Of a stretch of 64,000 nucleotides of DNA, positions 1 through 8,698 are shown piece after piece. Source of the DNA: Bog-473 sp035534235 (GTDB lineage: Bacteria; Actinomycetota; Acidimicrobiia; Acidimicrobiales; RAAP-2); NCBI GenBank assembly GCA_035534235.1, contig DATLSH010000057.1, positions 3,483 through 67,482 of the forward strand, given 5' to 3'. The translations under genes and the position numbers were made by a program. How positions within the stretch are numbered: the stretch's first letter is position 1; each line of letters starts with the position of its first letter. The notes beneath the pieces were generated by a model. The model was not told the origin of the DNA. It did not search any database and worked only from the letters and a program-made list of their open reading frames with translations.

Positions 1-833
1 GGATGCCGGACGATGCCGCGGTGGTGGAGGTACCCGGTGGGGGTTCGTTGGTGGTCTCGGTCGACAGCGTGGTGGCCGGCGTCCACTTCGACCTGGCGCT
101 GTGCAGCCCGGCCGATGTGGGCTGGAAGGCCCTCATGGGAGCCCTGGGCGATCTGGCCGCGATGGGAGCCCGTCCCCTCGGAGCCCTGGTGGCGCTGTGC
201 GTGCCCGGCGCCGGGGGCGACGGGGAGCTGGCGCTGGGCGTGATGGCGGGAGTGGCGGAGGCGGCGGGGGTGAGCGGCTGCCCGGTGGTGGGCGGGGACG
301 TCTCGTCGGCCGATGAGCTGGTGGTGGCCGTGACGGTCATGGGCACGGTCGACGGGGGTGTCCCGGTGGCCCGTGCGGGGGCCGTGGAGGGCGACACTTT
401 GCTGGTGACCGGCCCCTGCGGCGGGTCGGCCGCCGATCTCCGGAGCGGGGGCGGAGAGGCGTACTGCCGGCCGGTGGCCCGTCTCAGGGAAGGCACGGTG
501 GCGCGTTTGGCCGGGGCGCACGCCATGATCGACGTGTCCGACGGCCTGGCCCTGGACCTGCACCGCTTGGCGGACGCCTCCGGAGTGGGGTTCGTGCTTG
601 GATCGGTACCGGTGGCCGCCGGGGCCACGCCGGAGGAGGCGCTGGGCGGGGGGGAGGACTACGAGCTGGTAATAGCGGTCGGTGAGGCCGACGTCGCTGG
701 TCTGGTCGACCAATTCGCGGCGGCGGGGCTACGGCCCCCGTGGCGCATCGGCGCCATCACCGCGGACCCGGGGGTGCGGCTGGCCGAAGGCCGGGAGCTG
801 GGCCGGCTGGGGTGGCAACACCCGATCGGCTGA
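1..833 (+). CDS. thiL: thiamine-monophosphate kinase, 5' end outside window
   Basis: ThiL phosphorylates thiamine monophosphate to thiamine diphosphate with ATP in the cytosol, the last step of cofactor synthesis. The reading frame (codons from base 3) opens at MPDDAAVVEVPGG, which matches the GDDAAV segment normally found about 30-40 residues into the protein, so the true start lies left of the window and the ATG at base 3 is internal. Visible family blocks are GGDVSSADELVVAV, IDVSDGLALDLHRLAD and GGEDYELVIAV, the AIR-synthase-like ATP/Mg and substrate sites. The C-terminus looks complete. It converges on rpmB with a gap of 6 bases. In mycobacteria thiL sits in the same neighbourhood (rpmB, DAK kinase, recG). 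Confidence 0.93.
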   Translation, partial: MPDDAAVVEVPGGGSLVVSVDSVVAGVHFDLALCSPADVGWKALMGALGDLAAMGARPLGALVALCVPGAGGDGELALGVMAGVAEAAGVSGCPVVGGDVSSADELVVAVTVMGTVDGGVPVARAGAVEGDTLLVTGPCGGSAADLRSGGGEAYCRPVARLREGTVARLAGAHAMIDVSDGLALDLHRLADASGVGFVLGSVPVAAGATPEEALGGGEDYELVIAVGEADVAGLVDQFAAAGLRPPWRIGAITADPGVRLAEGRELGRLGWQHPIG

Positions 834-839
834 GCGCCC

Positions 840-1061
840 TCAGTTCGTGCGTGCGGGAGCGTGCGTGCGGCGCAGCGGTTTGGTGACCTTGCCGGCCCGG
901 ATGCACGAGGTGCAGACGTGCAGGCGCTTCGGCGCGCCGTTGACGACGGCGCGCACCCGCTGGATGTTGGGGTCCCAGCGCCGCTTGGTGCGCCGGTGGG
1001 AGTGGCTCACATTCATCCCGAATGACGGCTTCTTGCCACAGATATCGCACACTGCTGCCAT
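840..1061 (-). CDS. rpmB: 50S ribosomal protein L28
   Basis: A 73-residue L28, a small component of the large ribosomal subunit. The start MAAVCDICGKKPSFGMNVSH is preceded by a clear AGGAAGG ribosome binding site, which rules out the longer upstream ATG. Two cysteine pairs (CDIC near residue 5 and CTSC near residue 51) form the zinc-ribbon version (C+) of L28; Actinobacteria often encode a paralogous zinc-free form used under zinc starvation. It stands alone on the - strand, back to back with the DAK2 kinase gene, 59 bases apart. Confidence 0.96.
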   Translation of the reverse strand: MAAVCDICGKKPSFGMNVSHSHRRTKRRWDPNIQRVRAVVNGAPKRLHVCTSCIRAGKVTKPLRRTHAPARTN

Positions 1062-1106
1062 TGGGTGAACCTTCCTGGGCCAGGCCTTCGCGAACGGCGC
1101 AAAGGT

Positions 1107-1112
1107 TAGCAT
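1107..1112 (+). promoter_or_regulatory. -10 box TAGCAT, leaderless start of the DAK2 kinase gene
   Basis: TAGCAT is followed by 8 bases and then ATG at 1121. There is no Shine-Dalgarno sequence, so the transcript probably begins at or next to the start codon. Confidence 0.6.
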
Positions 1113-1120
1113 CCCCTGCC

Positions 1121-2812
1121 ATGACCTCCCGGGCGACCTTGGGCGCTGACGACCTGCGCGCCACCATGGGGGGCTACCGAGATGCCCTCCGGGCGCACCA
1201 GGGGGATATCAACCGGATGAATGTCTATCCGGTGCCCGACGGCGACACCGGCACCAACATGGCCCTCACCGTGGAGGCCGTGGTGACCGAGTTGAAGGGC
1301 GTTGCGGCGGGAGCCGGGCTGGCCGAGGTGTGCAAGGCCATCGGGCACGGCTCGCTCATGGGGGCCCGGGGGAACTCGGGCGTGATCCTCTCGCAATTGT
1401 TGCGCGGGATGGGCGAGCGGATGGCGGCGACGGACGAGGGCGGGGTGCGTCCCGAGGAACTGGCCGATGCGCTGGCCCATGCCTCGGACCTGGCCCGCCG
1501 GGCCGTCGTGCGGCCGGTCGAGGGGACGATCCTGACCGTGGCCGCCGCGGCGGCCGAGGGTGCGGCGGCGGCCGGGAGCGGTGCGACGCTGCTGGCGGTG
1601 GTTGAAAGTGCCCATGAGAAGGCAGCCGACGCGCTGGCCCGGACCCCCGAGATGCTGCCCGTGCTGGCCCAGGCCGGCGTGGTCGACGCCGGGGGAGCCG
1701 GGTTCCTGTTGTTGCTCGATGCCTTCTGGATGGTGCTCGACGGGCGGCCCCTGCCCGAGCCCTCGGGGTTGCCGGCCGTGCTGGACTTCGAGGAGCTGCG
1801 TGGTGCCGGCGGGGGGGGTGACGAGGGTGCACTCGCCGGGGGCGGCGAGGGCCCGGGCGACCTGCGCTACGAGGTCATGTACCTGCTGCACGCGCCGGAC
1901 GAGACCATGCAGGACTTCAAGGAGGTGTGGGCCGGCATAGGCGACTCCATCGTGGTGGTCGGGGGGGACGGTCTGTGGAACTGCCACATCCACACCAACG
2001 ACATCGGGGCGGCGGTGGAGGCCGGGGTGGATGCCGGGCGTCCGCAGCGGATCCGGGTGACCGACCTGGACGATCAGGTCGAGGAGGAGCGCTGGGTCCG
2101 GGAGGCCGCGCAGGCACCGGGGGCGGGGTCGAGCGCCGAGCCGATCGGGCCGCCACCCACCACCAGCGTGGTGGCCGTGGTGACCGGGGACGGGGTCGGC
2201 CGCATCTTCCGCTCCCTCGGGGTGCACCATCTGGTGGTCGGGGGTCAGTCGATGAATCCCTCCACGGCCGACCTGGTCAAGGCCGTCGAGGCGGTGGGAT
2301 CCGATGAAGTGGTGATCCTCCCCAACAACAAGAACATCCGTCCGGTGGCCGACCAGGTCGACAGCCTGAGTGCCAAGACGGTGCGGGTGGTGGCCAGCGG
2401 GAGCATCGTGGAGGGGTTTGCCGCGTTGCTGGCCTACGACCCGGCCGCCGGGGCGGCCGAGAACGTGGCCACCATGGGCGAGTCGGCGGCTCGGGTGGTG
2501 CCGGCCGAGATCACCCGGGCGGTACGCGACACCACTACCGACGCCGGGGAGGTCCACGAGGGGGATTGGATCGGAATCTCGCGCGATGGTGTGGTGTCGA
2601 TCGCCGACTCGGCTGTGATGTGCACCCGCCTCCTCCTGAGCCGGCTGCTCGAAGACCACCACGAGCTGATCACCCTGATTGAGGGCGAGGGTGCGAAGGT
2701 GGCCGACACCCGCATGATCAGCGAGTGGTTGGGTGAGGAGTACCCCGAGGTGGCGCTCGAGGTGCACCAGGGGGGACAGCCGCTGTACCCCTACCTGCTC
2801 GGGATCGAATAG
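1121..2812 (+). CDS. DAK2/YloV family fatty-acid kinase-like protein
   Basis: A 563-residue protein with an N-terminal DhaL (dihydroxyacetone-kinase L) domain over about residues 10-200 and the C-terminal YloV/FakA domain. The nucleotide-binding motif NVYPVPDGDTGTNM (about 35-48) and GARGNSGVILSQLLRG (about 82-97) are intact. In Firmicutes the homologue FakA phosphorylates a fatty acid presented by a FakB (DegV) partner; no degV gene is visible here, so that role is inferred. I chose ATG 1121 because it follows a TANNNT box at leaderless spacing. It is followed by recG after 10 bases, the arrangement seen in mycobacteria (Rv2974c-Rv2973c). Confidence 0.9.
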   Translation: MTSRATLGADDLRATMGGYRDALRAHQGDINRMNVYPVPDGDTGTNMALTVEAVVTELKGVAAGAGLAEVCKAIGHGSLMGARGNSGVILSQLLRGMGERMAATDEGGVRPEELADALAHASDLARRAVVRPVEGTILTVAAAAAEGAAAAGSGATLLAVVESAHEKAADALARTPEMLPVLAQAGVVDAGGAGFLLLLDAFWMVLDGRPLPEPSGLPAVLDFEELRGAGGGGDEGALAGGGEGPGDLRYEVMYLLHAPDETMQDFKEVWAGIGDSIVVVGGDGLWNCHIHTNDIGAAVEAGVDAGRPQRIRVTDLDDQVEEERWVREAAQAPGAGSSAEPIGPPPTTSVVAVVTGDGVGRIFRSLGVHHLVVGGQSMNPSTADLVKAVEAVGSDEVVILPNNKNIRPVADQVDSLSAKTVRVVASGSIVEGFAALLAYDPAAGAAENVATMGESAARVVPAEITRAVRDTTTDAGEVHEGDWIGISRDGVVSIADSAVMCTRLLLSRLLEDHHELITLIEGEGAKVADTRMISEWLGEEYPEVALEVHQGGQPLYPYLLGIE

Positions 2813-2822
2813 GCCGGGGGGA

Positions 2823-4982
2823 GTGCCCTCCGGGCGGTCACTGCGGAGCCTGAGCCTGCGCCCGGTCTCGGTGCTGGAGGCGGTGTCCACACGCAAGGCG
2901 GCCCAGCTGGCGGACTGGGGGGTCGAGACCGTGCTGGACCTCCTGACCACCTTTCCCCGCCGCTACATCGACCGCACCGGGCAGGCGGACGTCTCGGGGC
3001 TGGAGGTAGGCGCGGAGGCGGCGGTGCTGGCCGAGGTCGAGAGCGTCCGCTCGCGGCCCGCCCGCAACCGGCGGGCGATGGTGGAGCTGAAGGTGCGCGA
3101 CGGTACCGGGCAACTCGGGGTGGTCTTCTTCAACCAGCCCTGGCGGGCCAAGCAGCTGAGTGCCGGGACCGAGGCGATCTTCTGGGGGAAGGTGGGGGAG
3201 TACAAAGGGGCGCGCCAGATGGTGAATCCCGTGGTCGACGTGGTGGCGGGGTTCGAAGCGGCGGTGGGTCGGACCCGCCGGACGTTGCGGATCCTGCCGG
3301 TCTACCCGGCGTCGGCCAAGGCGGGGCTGACCAGTTGGGAGATCGGGACCTTCGTGGAGGAGGCCCTGGAGAGGGCAGGCGAGCTGGTCGACCCGCTGCC
3401 CGAGGAGTGGCGCCAGGAGCTCGCCCTGTGGGACCGGACAGCGGCGTTCCGGGCCATCCACGGTCCGGAGTCGCTGGAGGTGACCGGGCCGGCCCGCCGG
3501 CGCCTGGTCTTCGACGAGCTCTTCCGGCTGCAGCTGGCCCTGGTGCTGCGCCGGCGTGCTTTTGAGCACAACGCCCGTGCGCTGCGCCACGACGTGTCGC
3601 CGCGGGAGGTGACGGGCGCGGTGACGGGGACACTGGTGGCCCGCTTCCTGGCCGGGCTGCCCTTCGAGCTGACCACGGCGCAGCGGCGGGCGTTGGCGGT
3701 GATTGTGGCCGACCTGGCCGGGCCCTACCCCATGCACCGCCTGCTGCAGGGCGATGTCGGGTCGGGCAAGACGGTGGTGGCGCTGGCCTCCCTGTTGGGT
3801 GCCGTGCAGAGTGGGCACCAGGGGGCGTTGATGGTGCCGACCGAGGTGCTGGCCGAGCAGCACGCGTCGGCGGTGCGCGCCCTGTTGGGCGGGCTGGACG
3901 TGCGGGTCGAGCTGCTGACCAGCCGGGTCAAGGGCGCGGCGCGTCGGGCCATGCTGGCGGGCCTGGCCGATGGCAGCGTGCCGATCGTGGTCGGGACGCA
4001 CGCCCTGCTGACCGAGGGGGTGGCGTTCGGATCGTTGGGTGTCGTGGTGATCGACGAGCAGCACCGCTTCGGAGTGGAGCAGCGGGCCATGTTGCGGGCC
4101 AAGGGCGAGGTGGGCGATCCCGACCTGCTCGTGATGACGGCGACCCCCATCCCACGCACGGCCGCCATGGTGATCTTCGGCGACCTGGACGAGACCACGC
4201 TGGACGAGCTGCCACCGGGCCGGGTGGCCGTCACCACCAGGTGGTTACCCGGGCCGGAGCCCGATCAGGAGGGTGAGGCATGGGAGAAGGTGCGCCAGGA
4301 GGTGGCGGCGGGGCACCGGGCCTTCGTGGTGTGCCCGCTGGTCTCGGACTCGCCGCGGGTCGAGGCGCGGTCGGCCAGCGAGGAGTGGGCGCGCCTGTCG
4401 GCCGGGGAGCTGGCCGGCCTGCGGGTGGGCCTCCTGCACGGGCAGATGGCGCCGGCGGCCCGGGAGGAGGTCATGGCGCGGTTCCGCACCGGAGAGGTCG
4501 AGGTGCTGGTGGCCACCACCGTCATTGAGGTCGGGGTGGACGTCCCCGAGGCGACGGTGATGGTCGTTGAGAACGCCGACCGGTTCGGCATGGCCCAGCT
4601 GCACCAGCTGCGGGGGCGGGTGGGTCGGGGTTCGTCGCCCAGTTGGTGCTTCCTGCTCGGTGGGGGCGGGTCGGGAGCCGATGCGGTCGCCGCCGAGCGT
4701 CTGGCCGCGGTGGCGCGCTCGGCGGACGGTTTCGTGCTGGCCGAAGAGGACCTGCGCCTGCGCGGGGAGGGCACCCTGCTGGGCGCCCGCCAGAAGGGAC
4801 ACACGGACCTGCGGCTGGCGTCGCTGTCGGATCCGGCCGACCGGGCGCTGCTCGGCGAGGCGCGCCGGGTGGCCGCCTCCCTCGTCAACGACGACCCTCA
4901 CCTTCAGGGGCACCCTGACATGGCCGACGAGATCCGCCTGTTCCTGAGCGAGGACGAGGGGGAGTACCTCTTCAAGAGCTGA
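2823..4982 (+). CDS. recG: ATP-dependent DNA helicase RecG
   Basis: A 719-residue RecG, which remodels stalled forks and Holliday junctions. An N-terminal wedge/OB-fold domain (FPRRYIDRTG near residue 40) is followed by the SF2 helicase core: Walker A GDVGSGKT near 310, DEQH box VIDEQHRFGVEQR near 409, motif III TATPIPRT near 438, and the C-terminal RGRVGRGSSPSWC segment. I take GTG 2823, in frame and just after the kinase stop, as the start; a second in-frame GTG at 2871 would remove 16 residues. Probably in one transcript with the kinase gene. Confidence 0.95.
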   Translation: MPSGRSLRSLSLRPVSVLEAVSTRKAAQLADWGVETVLDLLTTFPRRYIDRTGQADVSGLEVGAEAAVLAEVESVRSRPARNRRAMVELKVRDGTGQLGVVFFNQPWRAKQLSAGTEAIFWGKVGEYKGARQMVNPVVDVVAGFEAAVGRTRRTLRILPVYPASAKAGLTSWEIGTFVEEALERAGELVDPLPEEWRQELALWDRTAAFRAIHGPESLEVTGPARRRLVFDELFRLQLALVLRRRAFEHNARALRHDVSPREVTGAVTGTLVARFLAGLPFELTTAQRRALAVIVADLAGPYPMHRLLQGDVGSGKTVVALASLLGAVQSGHQGALMVPTEVLAEQHASAVRALLGGLDVRVELLTSRVKGAARRAMLAGLADGSVPIVVGTHALLTEGVAFGSLGVVVIDEQHRFGVEQRAMLRAKGEVGDPDLLVMTATPIPRTAAMVIFGDLDETTLDELPPGRVAVTTRWLPGPEPDQEGEAWEKVRQEVAAGHRAFVVCPLVSDSPRVEARSASEEWARLSAGELAGLRVGLLHGQMAPAAREEVMARFRTGEVEVLVATTVIEVGVDVPEATVMVVENADRFGMAQLHQLRGRVGRGSSPSWCFLLGGGGSGADAVAAERLAAVARSADGFVLAEEDLRLRGEGTLLGARQKGHTDLRLASLSDPADRALLGEARRVAASLVNDDPHLQGHPDMADEIRLFLSEDEGEYLFKS

Positions 4983-4990
4983 CGGGCGTC

Positions 4991-4996
4991 TACCGT
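4991..4996 (+). promoter_or_regulatory. -10 box TACCGT at the rsmD start
   Basis: TACCGT is followed by 7 bases and GTG 5004. This favours 5004 over the upstream in-frame GTG 4995 as the rsmD start. Confidence 0.5.
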
Positions 4997-5003
4997 GGCA
5001 CCG

Positions 5004-5537
5004 GTGCGAGTCATTGGGGGCCGGAGCCGCGGGCGCCGGCTGGCCGCCAAGCTCCCGGAGTCGGTGCGCCCCACGTCGGACCGGGTGCGCGAGGCGATCT
5101 TCGACATCCTGGGCTCACAGGGGGGCGTCGCCGGCCTCCGGGTGGTCGATCTCTACTGCGGCAGCGGTGCGCTGGGGCTGGAGGCGCTGTCGCGGGGCGC
5201 CGCGGCAGCCACCTTCGTCGACCAGGACCCGGGGGCACTGGCGGCGGTGAAGGCCAATCTGGAAGCCGTCGGATTGGGGGACGAGCCCGCCACGTTGGTG
5301 CGCGCCGCCCTTCCGGGATGGCTGGGGAACGCTCCCGTCTTCGATCTCGCCCTATGCGACCCGCCCTATGACTTCGACGGCTGGGCCGCACTGCTGGAGG
5401 TGTTGCGGGCCGACGTGGTGGTGATGGAGTCGAGAGCCCCGGTCAGCGTTCCCGCCGAGGGTTGGATGGTCACCAGGGAGCGCCGGTACAGCGGTACGCT
5501 CGTCACCGTGGCTCATCGCAGCGGTGCCGGCTCGTGA
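5004..5537 (+). CDS. rsmD: 16S rRNA (guanine-966-N2)-methyltransferase
   Basis: A 177-residue RsmD, which uses S-adenosylmethionine to methylate G966 of 16S rRNA in the 30S subunit. The start VRVIGGRSRGRRL matches the usual RsmD N-terminus. The Rossmann SAM motif is VVDLYCGSGALGLEAL (about 45-60) and the catalytic motif of N-methyltransferases is CDPPYDF (about 118-124). It shares bases with coaD (GTGA overlap), a pair that is adjacent in most Actinobacteria, and the two are likely translationally coupled. Confidence 0.94.
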   Translation: MRVIGGRSRGRRLAAKLPESVRPTSDRVREAIFDILGSQGGVAGLRVVDLYCGSGALGLEALSRGAAAATFVDQDPGALAAVKANLEAVGLGDEPATLVRAALPGWLGNAPVFDLALCDPPYDFDGWAALLEVLRADVVVMESRAPVSVPAEGWMVTRERRYSGTLVTVAHRSGAGS

Positions 5538-6028
5538 AGGTAGGGCTCTTCCCGGGCTCCTTCGACCCCTTCCACAACGGTCATCTTGAAATCGTCGAGC
5601 GGGCCAGCCACCTCTTCGATGAGGTGGTCGTGGCCGCCCTGCGCAACCCGCAGAAGAGCGAGCCCCTCTTCGGGTTGGAGGAACGCCAGGAGATGCTTGA
5701 GCAGGTGCTGGCCCATCTCCCCTCGGCGCGGATCGTGTCGGTCAGCACGCTGCTGGTGAACGTGGCGCGCGACGTGGGGGCCTCGGCCATCGTGCGGGGC
5801 CTGCGGGCGGTGTCCGACTTCGAGACCGAAATGCAGATGGCGCAGATGAACCACCACCTCTCGGGGGTCGAGACGATCTTCATCCCGACCAGCTCGAAGT
5901 ACTCGTTCGTGGCCTCCAAACTCGTGCGTGAGGTGGCCCGCTTCGGGGGCGATGTCTCCGCCTTCGTGCCCAAGATCGTGGCGGAGTGCATGGTGGCCAA
6001 GTACGAGGGTGCGAAAGGGAGTCTGTGA
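5534..6028 (+). CDS. coaD: phosphopantetheine adenylyltransferase
   Basis: A 164-residue CoaD, which transfers AMP from ATP to 4'-phosphopantetheine to give dephospho-CoA, the penultimate step of coenzyme A synthesis. The nucleotidyltransferase motif PGSFDPFHNGH lies at residues 7-17, and the second ATP motif is the segment around SSKYSFVASKLVRE. GTG 5534 overlaps the rsmD stop (GTGA), and the length equals the family norm (about 160). It overlaps the next gene in the same way, so rsmD-coaD-SepIVA look like one translational unit. Confidence 0.96.
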   Translation: MKVGLFPGSFDPFHNGHLEIVERASHLFDEVVVAALRNPQKSEPLFGLEERQEMLEQVLAHLPSARIVSVSTLLVNVARDVGASAIVRGLRAVSDFETEMQMAQMNHHLSGVETIFIPTSSKYSFVASKLVREVARFGGDVSAFVPKIVAECMVAKYEGAKGSL

Positions 6029-6582
6029 GCGATCAATTCCTGGAACTTGACGAACCGGCGGTCGAGGTCAACGCCGAATCGATTCTGGAGCAACTGCTGG
6101 AGATACTGTCCACAGCCAAGTCGATGCCACTCTCCTCTTCGGTGATGGTGTCGCGCGAAGAGATGACCTCGTTGCTGCACGCCGCGCTCGACTGCCTGCC
6201 CGACGAGCTCCGCCAGGCCCGCTGGCTGCTGCGGGAACGCGAGGAGTTCCTGGCCGAGCGGACCCGGGAGGCCGAGGCGCTGATGGAAGAGGTCCGGGCC
6301 CAGGCCGAGCGCATGGTCCAGCGGACCGAAATCGTCCGCCAGGCCAACTCGGTGGCGCAGCGGATCCTCGACGACGCCAACGACGAGGCCCGCACCATGC
6401 GCCACGAAGCCGAGGACTTCTGTGATCAGAAGCTGGCCGGCATGGAGATCGTGCTGGACCGTCTCACCCGCACGGTGCAATCCGGCCGGGCCAAGTTGGC
6501 GGCGGCCCCGGTGGAGGCGGCGGCGGAGGACGAGGACGCGGCGGCAGAGGAGGACGGCTTCTTCGACCAGGACCTTCCCTAG
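6025..6582 (+). CDS. SepIVA-like coiled-coil (DivIVA family) cell-envelope protein
   Basis: A 185-residue protein, rich in Glu, Arg and Ala, with a long central coiled coil (about residues 55-150) and an acidic alanine-rich tail. Its position between coaD and DUF177/rpmF/rnc matches Mycobacterium SepIVA (Rv2927c), a DivIVA-family protein needed for septation and polar envelope synthesis. The assignment rests on location and coiled-coil character more than on any strict motif; an ATP-synthase b-subunit-like label is what sequence searches often give such proteins. GTG 6025 overlaps the coaD stop. Confidence 0.7.
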   Translation: MSDQFLELDEPAVEVNAESILEQLLEILSTAKSMPLSSSVMVSREEMTSLLHAALDCLPDELRQARWLLREREEFLAERTREAEALMEEVRAQAERMVQRTEIVRQANSVAQRILDDANDEARTMRHEAEDFCDQKLAGMEIVLDRLTRTVQSGRAKLAAAPVEAAAEDEDAAAEEDGFFDQDLP

Positions 6583-7106
6583 TGGAGAGGGACCCGTTCG
6601 TGGTGCACATCGCCCGCCTGAGGCGGTCGCCGGGGCTGACGTGGCACGAGGTCCGGCGGGGTCCGGTGGAGCTGGCCGGCCCGCTCGACGTGGCTGGTAT
6701 CGATCCGGGGCGCAGTGTGGTCCCGGCCGGTGCCGAGGCCGAGTGCGACGTCAACCTGCAGCCGTTCCACGGGGGCATCGACGTGGAGGGCACGGTGAGC
6801 GCCCCCTGGGTGGGGATCTGCCGGCGCTGCGCGGTGGCCGTCTCGGGCGAGTTGCGGATCGCCGTGCACGAGCGGTTCGGCGAGGGTCCGGTGCCGGGGG
6901 ATGAGATGTACCCGGTGGAGGACGACGCCCTCGACCTGGGGCCCCTCGTGCGTGACGCCGTCGTGCTCGACCTGCCCATGGCCCCGTTGTGCCGGGAGGA
7001 CTGCGCCGGGCTGTGCCCGCAGTGCGGGGCCGACCGCAACGAGGGCGCCTGCGCATGCGTTGTCCCCGCCGATCCCCGTTGGGCTAACCTCGATGTGCTC
7101 CGGTAG
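6582..7106 (+). CDS. DUF177 (YceD) family protein, 23S rRNA-related
   Basis: A 174-residue YceD/DUF177 protein, almost always encoded directly upstream of rpmF (L32) as here. Plant and E. coli members are linked to 23S rRNA accumulation, so a role in large-subunit assembly is likely. The C-terminal cysteine cluster CREDCAGLCPQCGADRNE (about 139-156) is the metal-binding-like signature of the family. GTG 6582 overlaps the previous stop by one base. Confidence 0.85.
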   Translation: MERDPFVVHIARLRRSPGLTWHEVRRGPVELAGPLDVAGIDPGRSVVPAGAEAECDVNLQPFHGGIDVEGTVSAPWVGICRRCAVAVSGELRIAVHERFGEGPVPGDEMYPVEDDALDLGPLVRDAVVLDLPMAPLCREDCAGLCPQCGADRNEGACACVVPADPRWANLDVLR

Positions 7107-7155
7107 CTGACTCTCTGCGGCCGGCGCGCCCCCGTTCGATCGTTGGAGACCCACG

Positions 7156-7335
7156 ATGGCTGTTCCGAAGAAGAAGAAGTCCAAGGCCAAGGGCCGTAGC
7201 CATCAGGCTGCGGCCTGGGTCCTGCGCCGCCCGCCGCGCAGCGTGTGCCCCCATTGCCAGGCGGCCAAGACGCCCCACGTCGTCTGCCCCAGCTGTGGTT
7301 GGTACAAGGGTCGGCAAGCCGTAGAGGTCGACTGA
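7156..7335 (+). CDS. rpmF: 50S ribosomal protein L32
   Basis: A 59-residue L32. It begins MAVPKKKKSKAKGRSHQ and has the zinc ribbon CPHC (about 32-35) and CPSC (about 44-47). The N-terminal MAVPKKK and the following Arg/Ser/His-rich segment are typical, and the neighbours DUF177 and plsX are the classic YceD-RpmF-PlsX order. A 49-base gap separates it from DUF177; GGAGA about 8 bases before the ATG can serve as ribosome binding site. Confidence 0.95.
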   Translation: MAVPKKKKSKAKGRSHQAAAWVLRRPPRSVCPHCQAAKTPHVVCPSCGWYKGRQAVEVD

Positions 7336-7336
7336 C

Positions 7337-8362
7337 TTGAGCCGACGGGGTGAGCGTCCGTCACCGGGGACGCTGGCCACCCTGCCCGTCGCCGTCGACG
7401 CCATGGGGGGCGACAAGGCCCCGGGGGAGATCATTGAGGGCGCCCGGCGGGTGGCCGCGGAAGACGGCATCCCCGTCGTGCTGGTCGGGCCACCCGACCA
7501 GGTGGGGGACACGCTCGGGCTGCCCCTGGTCGCCTGCACCGAGGTCATCTCCATGGACGAGGACCCGGCCGGCGGTGTGCGCCGCAAGAAGGACTCCTCC
7601 CTGGTGCGGGCGGCCGAGCTCGTGCGCGACGGCAAGGCATCGGCGATGGTCTCGGCCGGCAACACCGGCGCCACCATGGCCTCGGCGTTGCTGCGCATGG
7701 GGCGGCTGCCGGGGGTGGTGCGGCCCTGCATCGCCACTCCGCTGCCCCGGTTGGGACGCTCGCCTGCGGTGCTGGTGGACGCCGGGGCCAACTCGGAGTG
7801 CACCCCGGCCATGCTGGTGCAGTTCGCCCGGATGGGAGCCGCCTACGCCTCGGCCCGCTTCGGCACGGAGGCGCCCACGGTGGGCCTGCTGTCCATCGGT
7901 GAGGAGTCGGCCAAGGGGACGCCGCTGGTCAAGGAGACCCACGGCCTGCTGGTGCAGGAGCGCGGCTTCTCGTTCGTGGGCAACCTGGAAGGGCGGGACC
8001 TGCTGCCGTCGCCGGCCGACGTCATTGTGACCGACGGGTTCACCGGCAATGTGGCCCTCAAGGCCCTGGAAGGTTCGCTGCGCTTCCTCTTCGACGCCAT
8101 GCTCGGAATCTTCGGCACCAACGAGGAGACCAAGGCGGCAGCCGACGTGCTGCTCCCGTACCTGCTGCCGATGGCGGCCCAGTTCGAGCCGGAGAACACC
8201 GGCGGGGCCATGCTGCTCGGGACGGACGGGGTCTGCGTGATCAGCCACGGATCTTCCAACGCCACGGCCGTGGTGAACGCCGTCCGGGTGGCCTTCGAGT
8301 GCGCCACACGAGGGTTGGTGGATCACGTGGCTGCAGCCGTTCTCCCTGTTCAAGAGGCATAA
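7337..8362 (+). CDS. plsX: phosphate acyltransferase PlsX
   Basis: A 341-residue PlsX, which makes acyl-phosphate from acyl-ACP for the PlsY route of phosphatidic acid synthesis at the membrane surface. Family blocks are VAVDAMGGDKAPGE (about 17-30), SAGNTGATMASAL, VLVDAGANSECTP and VTDGFTGNVALK. The start is a TTG one base after the rpmF stop with AGAGG about 10 bases upstream; no in-frame ATG or GTG lies before the conserved DAMGGD. Its acyl-donor partner, acyl carrier protein, is the next gene. Confidence 0.94.
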   Translation: MSRRGERPSPGTLATLPVAVDAMGGDKAPGEIIEGARRVAAEDGIPVVLVGPPDQVGDTLGLPLVACTEVISMDEDPAGGVRRKKDSSLVRAAELVRDGKASAMVSAGNTGATMASALLRMGRLPGVVRPCIATPLPRLGRSPAVLVDAGANSECTPAMLVQFARMGAAYASARFGTEAPTVGLLSIGEESAKGTPLVKETHGLLVQERGFSFVGNLEGRDLLPSPADVIVTDGFTGNVALKALEGSLRFLFDAMLGIFGTNEETKAAADVLLPYLLPMAAQFEPENTGGAMLLGTDGVCVISHGSSNATAVVNAVRVAFECATRGLVDHVAAAVLPVQEA

Positions 8363-8388
8363 ACGGGCACTTCGAGGGGAAAAACCCC

Positions 8389-8394
8389 TACACT
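8389..8394 (+). promoter_or_regulatory. -10 box TACACT, leaderless acpP promoter
   Basis: TACACT is followed by 7 bases and ATG 8402. There is no ribosome binding site, so acpP, and rnc and mutM after it, can be transcribed separately from plsX. Confidence 0.65.
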
Positions 8395-8401
8395 GCGACC
8401 C

Positions 8402-8698
8402 ATGCCTGCCGAAACCCACACCAATCAGGGCCCTCTGGATCGCAACGGGGTCTTCGAATTGATCCGGGACCAGCTGGCCGACATTCTGGAGACCGACCCG
8501 GCGACGATCACCGAGGGTGCGTCGTTCGTAGAGGATCTGGACGCCGACTCCCTGGCCCTCATTGAGCTGGTCGAGGCGCTTGAGGAAGAACTGGGGGAGC
8601 GGTCCGTCGGGTTCCGCATCGATGACGAAGACCTGGAAGACCTCCGCACCGTGCGCGACGCGGTCGACTATGTGTATGCCAAGCTTGAGGCGGGGTGA
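8402..8698 (+). CDS. acpP: acyl carrier protein
   Basis: A 98-residue ACP, the carrier of acyl chains in type II fatty acid synthesis. The phosphopantetheine-attachment serine is in DLDADSLALIELVEAL (Ser about residue 49). It is somewhat longer than the usual 75-85 residues because of a hydrophilic N-terminal extension of about 15 residues. It lies between plsX and rnc; rnc overlaps its end, so the two are probably co-translated. Confidence 0.95.
   Translation: MPAETHTNQGPLDRNGVFELIRDQLADILETDPATITEGASFVEDLDADSLALIELVEALEEELGERSVGFRIDDEDLEDLRTVRDAVDYVYAKLEAG

Noticed and set aside
1106..2950. 614-codon open frame on the - strand opposite the DAK2 kinase gene
   Set aside because: GC-rich shadow of a real gene: Arg/Pro/His-rich, no domain, and the + strand carries clear motifs.
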